Positions 1 to 5,083 of a DNA stretch of 7,655 nt are shown piece after piece. This stretch comes from JBEKJU01 sp050011095 (lineage in GTDB: Bacteria > Desulfobacterota > Syntrophorhabdia > Syntrophorhabdales > WCHB1-27), in contig JBEKJU010000176.1 in the NCBI GenBank assembly GCA_050011095.1, positions 1-7,655 on the forward strand, given 5' to 3'. Numbering within the stretch: position 1 is the stretch's first letter; each line of letters opens with the position of its first letter. The translations under genes were made by a program, and so were the position numbers. Under the pieces are notes generated by a model, which was given only the letters and a program-made list of their open reading frames with translations, was not told the DNA's origin and did not search any database.

Positions 1-238
1 ATAAAATCAATGATGTCAGGTAGATAGCACACCTATCCATAGAAGTCTAGAAATATAAATCATCAGGTATTTAAGCTACTTAGCCTCTATATGTGGATGA
101 TTTCCAAATGCGTTTGCCCTGAGCTTACAGGCGCAGAGGGCCTTTCTTGATTCGTCGAAGGCTCCTTTCCGGTAGCGCTTCGGGATGACGCTACGTTCGG
201 AATGGTCCTGGAGTAACACTGGATTGCCATTCGGAATC
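1..238. other. left flanking DNA, no supported gene
   Basis: No open frame of convincing length or composition is visible on either strand, and nothing is recognisable as an RNA gene. The only structure seen is a small inverted repeat, GTAGCG (172-177) with CGCTAC (189-194) around an 11-nt loop. This is too weak to call a terminator. The end of this stretch may include further decayed sequence of the recombinase remnant that becomes readable from about 239. Confidence 0.4.
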
Positions 239-766
239 GTGCCCGAGGCTTTGTACGTGGGGATGAGGTAGGGAGAGATCCTGAAACTGGAACATGGTCA
301 CGTCGATTTAGAGAATAGGAAACTCACCATCACGAAAGAGAATTCCAAGAACAAGGTCCTCAGGACAATACCTATCATATCGGAAACCGTGCTGGAGATT
401 CTTAGAAGCAGGATGACCAGAAAGGTCGTGAATATCGCCTGCCCGTAAGACGGCCTTGTGTTCACGACGGGCAGCGGCAGACGCGTATCGGCTAGAAATG
501 TCCAGAGGGATTTCAGAAAGGCGTGCCGAAAAGCGGGAATTGAGGACTTTGTGTTCCATGACCTGCGGCACACATTCGGGACATGGCTCGCGCAGAATGG
601 TGTCAACATTTACACTATCGCCCGTTACATGGGCCACGAAGACCTGGAATCGACAAAGCGCTACACCCAACATAAGGCGGAAAGCCTTCGCGCGAGCGTA
701 GGGACAATAGAAAAGATGACGGGTAAGCTGAAGGCGATTGCGGGCAGGCAAAATTATGACGTGTAA
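239..766 (+). pseudogene. decayed tyrosine recombinase (integrase) C-terminal domain
   Basis: One reading frame (frame of codon 239-241) carries the C-terminal catalytic half of a tyrosine recombinase, interrupted by TAG at 269-271 and TAA at 446-448. Before the first stop it reads VPEALYVGMR, then GEILKLEHGHVDLENRKLTI, which matches the usual box I (GMRRGEIL) with the second Arg codon turned into a stop. The second stop falls in ACP-stop-DGLVF. After it come HDLRHTFGTWLAQNG (box II His-x-x-Arg), YMGHEDLESTKRY (second His and the nucleophilic Tyr) and a normal TAA end. No N-terminal half is recognisable upstream. The last 102 codons are open from a GTG at 458, but that fragment lacks the first catalytic Arg and cannot be a working recombinase. 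The sequence differs clearly from the integrase at 5899-7017, so this is the relic of another element or a lost chromosomal recombinase. Confidence 0.85.
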
Positions 767-828
767 ATGGTACTTCAGCGCCATGACGCTCAAAAAACTA
801 TGCCGCCCGGCCTGTGCACGCAGATGGT

Positions 829-850
829 ACTACAGTTTTACTACAGTTTT
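829..850 (+). repeat. perfect tandem 11-bp repeat upstream of tRNA-Arg
   Basis: ACTACAGTTTT occurs twice back to back (829-839 and 840-850), directly before the TATACT box of the tRNA gene. It occupies the place where a -35 element would be expected, although neither copy gives a good TTGACA match. It lies on the chromosomal side of attL. It may be a binding site or a simple slippage duplication. Confidence 0.6.
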
Positions 851-854
851 GGTG

Positions 855-860
855 TATACT
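855..860 (+). promoter_or_regulatory. putative -10 box of the tRNA-Arg gene
   Basis: TATACT matches the sigma70 -10 consensus at five of six bases and ends 13 nt before the first base of the tRNA. This would put the transcription start a few bases before the mature 5' end. No convincing -35 hexamer is seen at 16-18 bp. Being upstream of attL, this promoter belongs to the host and keeps driving the tRNA after integration. Confidence 0.45.
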
Positions 861-873
861 CTTAGAAGTCGTT

Positions 874-948
<75 letters not shown>

Positions 949-1300
949 TTATAATCTGAAAACACGCAAATGGTTCCCCAACACCTTCCCCAACAGCCGG
1001 CCGCAAAATGGCTATACGTCGGAAATTTCAAGACAGGGAAGGTTGAGGTCGGAAAGGAAGACGCTCGATTACATATGGTTGCGCGGGTCTTACATCACGG
1101 GGGCGGGTCCGGCCCGTCCATCCGTCTCGTCACGTCCTGACTGTCGGAGAGATCCCTGTCTATGCCCGTAGCCGTGTCCGTAGGGCGTCCTGTAGGCTCG
1201 CCGGCGCGCTCGGGAAGGGAAGTTGTGCACCCTACCCGGCGAAAATCGATTCTGAAGGCTTTCCGGACACGGCCCGCGCACACCCTTTCTGATTGCTTCA
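949..1300. other. left end of element, no supported gene
   Basis: Apart from the arm-type sites at 974-995, I see no gene here. The open frames on both strands have compositions unlike protein families I know, lack good ribosome binding sites, and one of them runs through the tRNA. The stretch lies downstream of the minus-strand cargo gene, so it may hold its transcription end, but no clear GC hairpin plus T run was found. Confidence 0.5.
974..995 (+). promoter_or_regulatory. left-arm pair of putative integrase arm-type sites
   Basis: TTCCCCAACA occurs at 974-983 and again at 986-995, two copies in the same orientation with starts 12 bp apart. The identical arrangement (same decamer, same 12-bp period, same orientation) is found at 7033-7054 near the other end. 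A shared motif just inside both att sites and nowhere else in the element that I could see is what is expected of the arm sites bound by the N-terminal domain of a lambda-type integrase. Confidence 0.7.
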
Positions 1301-2419
1301 TCATTTGGAATCCGTCGGAATTACCGGCACCCATTTTCCAGGGCAGCTTCTAACGTATGGATAGTAAGCGTTCAATTCCCGGCAATAGTACCAGTAGTAT
1401 GGGCGAGACTGGCCGGATGTGGGAAGCGCGGCAGACTGGTACGGGCGGGCGGGCGTCGGTCCGGAAGCTTCCTTCACGGCGGCTTGGGCCTTCTCCCCCT
1501 CGGGTGCCGCTTCAACCTTGGCCGGCGGTTCCTCCGGCTTCGTTGGCTCCTCTGACTCGGTCTGCTGAAGGGCTGCCGCCTTTTCTTCGTCGCTGTAACC
1601 AGCTTCGCTTGGGTTCTCTGCTTTCTTCGCGCTTTCTGCCGGCGCGACGGGAGTATCACCCGCTTTGGCCGTTTGAGCTTCCTCGTGTTGCGCATCCCAG
1701 TGAAAACTTGGAGGAGGCGACGTAAGGTTTTCCGGGTGTTGCGCATCCCACTGAAGACTTTGATGCAGGCAGAGGAGGAGAAATTGGTAGCTGCCGTTGC
1801 TTTCGCCCTGCTTGGGTGATCTCACTATCCAGCTGCAACACTCGCGGATGCGAAGAGGATACCTCGACCAGATATTTTCAAGCTCAGTTCGGCTGTTCTG
1901 TTCGTATGCAAGGCAAGCATTAAAATCCTCATGTACTGCACCGGGTCCTCCATCGGCTTCGGCAAAAATATCGCACTCACGCTTTGTATTGTAAGCGGGA
2001 ACCGAATCGGCGTCAGCCTCGGCTTTGATGCTGTCAGTGAATTTATCATCCCAGGGCCGTGTGGTTCCAGCGACATCGTCCCTGATAATGTCCGGCGTTG
2101 ATGATGTTGTCGAAGACGGCGTCGTCTGCTCCGCTACAATAGACTGTTCCGAAGTATGCATCTGAATGAAAATGAGCGAGGAAAGGGCGAGGAAAATTAC
2201 CGCAACGGTCACAGCCACCGCCTTCTTTTGCCTTGGTGTCAAGGTGTTCCACATATTCACCGACCAGCGTTCGCCGCATACGCTACAACGTTTCGGGTAC
2301 CAGGGAATGGCAAGAATCCAAAACCCGCATGTGATGATGACCATAAAAAATGTTCCGAATCCTAAAGCGCGCTTGTGACCAGTCCTTTTACCGCAGTTCT
2401 GGCAATGTAGCATGTTCAT
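1301..2419 (-). CDS. zinc-ribbon, two-TM membrane protein, putative cargo
   Basis: A 372-residue protein of unknown function. It opens with a zinc ribbon split by a hydrophobic hairpin: Cys6-x2-Cys9 and Cys45-x2-Cys48, with a likely membrane segment at about 20-42 between them. A second strong TM segment lies at about 66-88. Residues 89-145 are Ser/Thr/Asp-rich. A cysteine-containing region at about 149-220 (Cys149, Cys169, Cys194-195, Cys217) follows. Residues 245-335 are a low-complexity Ala/Glu/Pro/Lys linker. The last 35 residues carry an aromatic motif, YYWYYCRELNAYYPYV then SCPGKWVPV, of a type I remember at the C-termini of proteobacterial envelope proteins. The ATG at 2419 has a modest AGGGA 7 nt upstream, and a strong promoter stands at 2474-2501. 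Transcription independent of the other genes and the position next to attL suggest cargo. The large C-terminal part is probably outside the cytoplasm, but this is inference. Confidence 0.75.
   Translation of the reverse strand: MNMLHCQNCGKRTGHKRALGFGTFFMVIITCGFWILAIPWYPKRCSVCGERWSVNMWNTLTPRQKKAVAVTVAVIFLALSSLIFIQMHTSEQSIVAEQTTPSSTTSSTPDIIRDDVAGTTRPWDDKFTDSIKAEADADSVPAYNTKRECDIFAEADGGPGAVHEDFNACLAYEQNSRTELENIWSRYPLRIRECCSWIVRSPKQGESNGSYQFLLLCLHQSLQWDAQHPENLTSPPPSFHWDAQHEEAQTAKAGDTPVAPAESAKKAENPSEAGYSDEEKAAALQQTESEEPTKPEEPPAKVEAAPEGEKAQAAVKEASGPTPARPYQSAALPTSGQSRPYYWYYCRELNAYYPYVRSCPGKWVPVIPTDSK
1685..1760. repeat. in-frame 51-bp-period duplication in the cargo gene
   Basis: The 25-bp segments 1685-1709 and 1736-1760 are identical except for two bases and lie exactly 51 bp (17 codons) apart. 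In the minus-strand protein they give WDAQHPEN and WDAQHEEA, with the Trp residues at 224 and 241. The offset keeps the frame, so this looks like a recent or selected tandem duplication at the start of the low-complexity linker. Confidence 0.7.
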
Positions 2420-2592
2420 ATGTTTTTCCCTGGTAGAGGCAGCGCAAGGTGGAGGACAGAGGTGTTTGTGTCCATTTTACCATCGCGGCGAATGAAGTCA
2501 AGAAAAAGCGCCCTCAGTGAGCGGTCCGCCTTTTTGTGCAGGGGGACATAATGGACATTCGGCCTGCGGATAGCATATCCTCGTGCGTCCAT
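2416..2592 (-). CDS. possible 58-aa small ORF overlapping the cargo start
   Basis: An ATG at 2592 opens a 58-codon frame (beginning MDARGYAIRR) whose TGA overlaps the ATG of the membrane protein as ATGA, a layout that permits translational coupling. AGGG stands 4 nt before the ATG. A second in-frame ATG at 2475 lies in a repeat of the same 12 bases (GGTAAAATGGAC on the minus strand) that surrounds the first ATG. Against it: no family is recognised, the SD is weak, and the -10 box of the cargo promoter lies inside the frame. I regard it as a candidate only. Confidence 0.22.
   Translation of the reverse strand: MDARGYAIRRPNVHYVPLHKKADRSLRALFLDFIRRDGKMDTNTSVLHLALPLPGKNI
2474..2501 (-). promoter_or_regulatory. 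sigma70-type promoter of the membrane cargo gene
   Basis: On the minus strand, TTGACT (2496-2501, five of six to consensus) and TAAAAT (2474-2479, five of six) are separated by 16 bp. The predicted start lies near 2467, which leaves a leader of about 48 nt before the ATG at 2419. This is one of the two clearest promoters in the window and implies that the cargo gene is expressed independently of the integrase/replication block. Confidence 0.65.
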
Positions 2593-2649
2593 TTTACCCT
2601 GTTTTTGCTTGGCGTTTCAGGGCTTGGTCAACAGAAAAGTCAACAGTAT

Positions 2650-2970
2650 TCAATGTCCGGCGTCGGTGATTTCCGCCGCGTCTTCTTTGAGCTGCATTTC
2701 TTCTGTATTCCTTCTGGCGCGCTCGTCATAATCGACGTTCTCCACTGAATGCAGCCTATTCCCAAAAACCCGTAGGGCTTTGGCTTGAGTCTCCATAAGG
2801 TCATCGACCCGCCGCCGGATAAGAGGATCATCATTGTGCAACTGTTCAACCAAAAGGCCGCGAAGCTCCTTCGCCCGTAAATCCCAAGCCTCCCGTTCCC
2901 GGTTCACCTCCCCATCCGTGGGCCGCCCGATGCTGCTTTCTAATTTATCAAGCCGTGATTTGATGCTCAT
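2650..2970 (-). CDS. hypothetical 106-aa charged helical protein
   Basis: Function not recognised. The 106 residues are highly charged and predicted almost wholly helical (MSIKSRLDKLE at the start, then a REREAWDLRAKELRGLLVEQL amphipathic stretch), without Cys clusters or membrane segments. It follows the TerS-like gene by 6 nt. Its strong SD (GGGAGGTAA) includes the stop codon of that gene, so the two are almost certainly co-transcribed and possibly translationally coupled. Small helical partners next to TerS-like HTH proteins are a pattern I recall from prophage-like islands, so a role with that protein (packaging or regulation) is a reasonable guess and nothing more. The ATG at 2970 is well supported by the SD. 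Confidence 0.7.
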   Translation of the reverse strand: MSIKSRLDKLESSIGRPTDGEVNREREAWDLRAKELRGLLVEQLHNDDPLIRRRVDDLMETQAKALRVFGNRLHSVENVDYDERARRNTEEMQLKEDAAEITDAGH

Positions 2971-2976
2971 TCCTTT

Positions 2977-3369
2977 TTACCTCCCTTTTTCGATCAGACT
3001 GGCCGACTTCTCGAGCTCCTTCAGCCGCTGCTCGATCTCTTGCAGTTCCACGGTCTTGACCACAGTCTCCAAAACCACCCTGGCCGCCGCCACCCGGCTA
3101 CTTGCCGGCGCCTGCTTGTTCCCGGCCACCTCGCGCAAAGTCTCCACGGCTTCTCCGGCAATCTGCTGAAGCCGGTTCATGACAGCCTGAAGACTCTCCC
3201 GGCGCGCCGCCCGGTACCGCTCCTGAAATGCCGGGTCCTTCAGCCATCGCCGGAGCGTCGCTTCGCCTATCCCGCAAGCCGTGGCCGCCTTCTCGATAGT
3301 TGGCTCTGCCAGAAGTGCGATTATGGCCGCTTCCCGCTTCCGCGAAAATTTTTCGCCGTGGCCTATCAT
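2977..3369 (-). CDS. terminase small subunit-like HTH / coiled-coil protein
   Basis: A 130-residue protein with an N-terminal helix-turn-helix at about 9-45: REAAIIALLAEPTIEKAATACGI then GEATLRRWLKDPAF, the pattern of phage TerS and related phage HTH proteins. A helical middle part (50-85) leads into helices that look like a coiled coil (about 92-123, ending ELQEIEQRLKELEK). TerS proteins recognise the packaging site in viral DNA and recruit the large terminase, and their length and domain order fit. The ATG at 3369 has AGGTG 7 nt upstream. It is followed at 6 nt by the 106-aa gene and preceded at 48 nt by the PC4-wHTH gene. No large terminase lies in the element, as in satellites that redirect a helper phage. 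It could instead be a DNA-binding regulator that merely shares the fold. Confidence 0.65.
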   Translation of the reverse strand: MIGHGEKFSRKREAAIIALLAEPTIEKAATACGIGEATLRRWLKDPAFQERYRAARRESLQAVMNRLQQIAGEAVETLREVAGNKQAPASSRVAAARVVLETVVKTVELQEIEQRLKELEKSASLIEKGR

Positions 3370-3417
3370 CTGCGCTCACCTGCCTCTAGTCGCGCCCCAG
3401 GATGCCTTAGAATATTA

Positions 3418-3951
3418 TCATTGCCGGCCTACGCCTGTCGCCTCTCCTTGGCAGCGTCGATAGCTTCCTCTGCCGTTCCCGGTCCTCTCGATCATGCCCT
3501 CGCCGGCAAGCTGGGCAAGAACGACGTTCACGAGGTGCTTGTCCTTCTGCTTGGTCAATCCTAAGTCAATGGCGATTGACTTTGACTGAAATTGATCAAT
3601 GCCGTTGACTGAAGCGACCCAAGCGCGGACCCGCTCTGAAATGCTGCGGCCGTCTGTCTTCAGAGATCCCGCCTCTGCTCCGGGAGTCGTCTTCTCTGCC
3701 CCTGGCCGTGGTTTCCTTTCGGCCGGCATAGGTGAAAGGACGTCCTCCAGGGCGGCGCTGCCTTTCTGCAGCCCGGCGATGCACTCATCGATGGTATCCT
3801 CATTCAGGGCGATCCCCTTCTTTGTGGGGCGCCATTCCCCGGCGGCGTCCTCGAAGTAAACCCGGCAATCGATGAACCTGTGACCGTGGTACTCCTCGAT
3901 GCTTATCCGGATACGTTCTTTCATGTTCTTTTCGACTTCACAAATCAGCAT
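3418..3951 (-). CDS. PC4-like ssDNA-binding domain fused to winged helix
   Basis: With the ATG at 3951 the protein has 177 residues. Residues about 13-64 match the PC4/p15 transcription-coactivator fold: RIRISIEEYHGHRFIDCRVYFE, then GEWRPTKKGIALNEDTIDE, with the characteristic GKKGI-like turn before a helix. This fold binds single-stranded DNA as a dimer. A Pro/Glu-rich linker (about 72-100) leads to a probable winged helix (117-166: SKSIAIDLGLTKQKDKHLVNVVLAQLAGEGMIERTG). The frame can be extended by two codons to a TTG at 3957, but GGAGGT lies 7 nt before the ATG at 3951 and only 1 nt before that TTG, which favours the ATG. An 11-bp-spaced repeat (3971-3989) stands just upstream. The likely role is in replication or transcription of the element. 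The last codons are odd: another frame offers an equally plausible tail ending at TAG 3429-3431. Confidence 0.75.
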   Translation of the reverse strand: MLICEVEKNMKERIRISIEEYHGHRFIDCRVYFEDAAGEWRPTKKGIALNEDTIDECIAGLQKGSAALEDVLSPMPAERKPRPGAEKTTPGAEAGSLKTDGRSISERVRAWVASVNGIDQFQSKSIAIDLGLTKQKDKHLVNVVLAQLAGEGMIERTGNGRGSYRRCQGEATGVGRQ

Positions 3952-3970
3952 TCGCAATACCTCCCGTCGA

Positions 3971-3989
3971 GGGGTCGTTTTGGGGTCGT
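3971..3989. repeat. two GGGGTCGT boxes 11 bp apart before the PC4-wHTH gene
   Basis: GGGGTCGT occurs at 3971-3978 and 3982-3989, one helical turn apart and about 20-40 bp upstream of the ATG at 3951, just before its SD. The position suits an operator or a leader-RNA site controlling that gene. With only two short copies, chance is not excluded. Confidence 0.35.
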
Positions 3990-4097
3990 CGCGCTTTCAG
4001 AGACCTTTAGGGCATGAATGAGAGAGTGAAAGACCGGAGAAAAGAGACTTGCCGGGGCGGCGATTTTTCGGTATCCCCTGGCTATATCTAGAATACC

Positions 4098-4221
4098 GTC
4101 CCATTTGTGGACTGGGCAGGTACGCTGACAAGTCCTGAAAGTAGGGCTATCCTGCCTCAACACGCCTCCCTTGACCGTCAAATGGTTCACTTTCGGGACT
4201 TATACAGTCCACTTTCGGGAC
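4098..4221. repeat. four copies of a partly palindromic 15-bp box
   Basis: The box GTCC-N7-GGAC, with ACTTTCG as the usual centre, occurs four times. It is perfect as GTCCACTTTCGGGAC at 4207-4221, and has one changed base in the left arm (GTTC) at 4185-4199. It has a different centre but intact arms at 4098-4112, and it is reversed and diverged (GTCCTGAAAGTAGGG) at 4132-4146. Two copies lie in the 3' end of the rep-like gene, where they encode the repeated Pro/Ser/Glu-type tail, and two lie between that gene and the PC4-wHTH gene. The copies in the gene start 22 bp apart, two helical turns. Such a cluster at the end of a rep-type gene suggests initiator or repressor binding sites. Confidence 0.5.
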
Positions 4222-4638
4222 CGGATTTTTCTCCGGGTAGTAGCGCCTCCAATCCCCATCAGAAAAGCCGGCCGTGCCAAATGCCTCCCATCGTCGAGAC
4301 AATCGAAACAATGTGCTCGCATATCCACCCTTACTCCGAAGCCCCCCCTTCGTTTTGGTATCGACGAAGCCGTACCGGGTAAGGTCGCGCAGCATCTTGA
4401 AAAACGTTGATCGTCCGAAGCCGTATTTCTTTCCCTCCCCATAACTGAAGGGAAATGTTACGTCGTAACGGGCGGGATCGTCCGGATGATAGGCTTCTTT
4501 AACCTTGCCAAGGAAAAAGGGCAAAACCTTTGCGGCCGAGGCGGGCAGCGCCTTGTAAGCCTTGCTGTTCAGCATGTTCCACGTCATCGCCACGAATCCG
4601 CCCTGTATCGGCTTATGAGTTTTGGTCCGCCGTGCCAT
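4147..4638 (-). CDS. replication-associated winged-helix family protein
   Basis: A 163-residue protein of a family I recognise from many integrated elements of Desulfobacterota and relatives but cannot name. It begins MARRTKTHKPIQGGFVAM, followed by a helical part (20-47, LNSKAYKALPASAAKVLPFFLGKV). A winged-helix-like region follows at about 60-120: FPFSYGEGKKYGFGRSTFFKMLRDLTRYGFVD, then GGLRSKGG and FRLSRRWEAFGTAGF. The similarity to N-terminal parts of plasmid RepA-type initiators is general only. It lies 122 nt downstream of the excisionase-like gene and 195 nt before the PC4-wHTH gene. The C-terminal tail (140-163) is encoded by DNA holding two of the 15-bp boxes. The ATG at 4638 has only a weak GGGCGGG upstream. 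A role in initiating element replication is inference. Confidence 0.65.
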   Translation of the reverse strand: MARRTKTHKPIQGGFVAMTWNMLNSKAYKALPASAAKVLPFFLGKVKEAYHPDDPARYDVTFPFSYGEGKKYGFGRSTFFKMLRDLTRYGFVDTKTKGGLRSKGGYASTLFRLSRRWEAFGTAGFSDGDWRRYYPEKNPVPKVDCISPESEPFDGQGRRVEAG

Positions 4639-4760
4639 CTGCCCGCCCCCATTGCGGCCCGGATAAATATTCAGGGAAAGCCCGCCGGGACACGGGCCTT
4701 GTCGCGTTGCAATCGCTATCCCCGAGTACAGTGTTTCCGGCGTCCTCGATCATGGCCGCC

Positions 4761-4946
4761 CTACCGCCCGGGGATGATCTTCAACGCTTCCATCGCGGCT
4801 ATGACATCGCTCGCTCGATAACGAATGCTTCGCCCGATTCGGACATAAGGAAAACCTTTCCCCTGCGTCCGCTCGTTCCTCAAAGTTTGCACCGCGCGCT
4901 TGGTCAACTTCGCTACCTCTTTGTCCGTCAGATACTCGTCCGGCAT
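4761..4946 (-). CDS. excisionase / AlpA-type HTH protein
   Basis: A 61-residue protein of the MerR-like excisionase type: YLTDKEVAKLTKRAVQTLRN (HTH, about 5-24), a wing with FPYVRIGRSIRYR (32-44) and the closing helix ASDVIAAMEAL. Proteins of this kind bend DNA at att sites to favour excision, or, like AlpA, activate integrase or replication genes in prophages and PICIs. The start is decided by a near-perfect SD (AAGGAGGA) 7 nt before the ATG at 4946. The iteron-like array at 5004-5074 lies 58-128 bp upstream and could be its target or control region. It is followed at 122 nt by the rep-like gene. Confidence 0.85.
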   Translation of the reverse strand: MPDEYLTDKEVAKLTKRAVQTLRNERTQGKGFPYVRIGRSIRYRASDVIAAMEALKIIPGR

Positions 4947-5003
4947 TTGAGATTCCTCCTTGTTCTATGAATTTACTGAACAAGAGGATAAACCGGGAGG
5001 TAT

Positions 5004-5074
5004 CGACAGAAGGGGTGACAAAAGTACGACAAAAGTACGATAAAAAGTTTTTTACGACAAAAGTTCGACAGAAG
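5004..5074. repeat. iteron-like array of 11-bp repeats
   Basis: About six copies of CGACAAAAGTA or variants stand in the gap between the HTH protein gene (ending at 5084) and the excisionase-like gene. Their starts are 5004 (CGACAGAAGG), 5016 (TGACAAAAGTA), 5027 (perfect), 5038 (CGATAAAAAGT), 5055 (CGACAAAAGTT) and 5066 (CGACAGAAG). Copies at 5016, 5027 and 5038 follow each other with an 11-bp period, as do 5055 and 5066. An A/T-rich spacer of six T (5048-5053 area) separates the two blocks. Helically phased direct repeats with an AT-rich stretch are typical of iteron origins and of cooperative operators. Confidence 0.65.
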
Positions 5075-5083
5075 CGCGAGCGG

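Noticed and set aside
458..766. Working small integrase from GTG 458
   Set aside because: It is only the C-terminal fragment. The first catalytic Arg lies upstream beyond a stop codon, so it is described as part of a pseudogene.
1095..1334. Minus-strand open frames at the left end of the element (63 and 79 codons)
   Set aside because: They overlap the end of the cargo gene or each other, have no SD worth the name, and their Arg/Gly/Pro-rich sequence is typical of GC-rich shadow frames.
5004..5074. CRISPR array
   Set aside because: The units are about 11 bp, directly adjacent and without unique spacers; they fit iterons or operators, and no cas gene is near.
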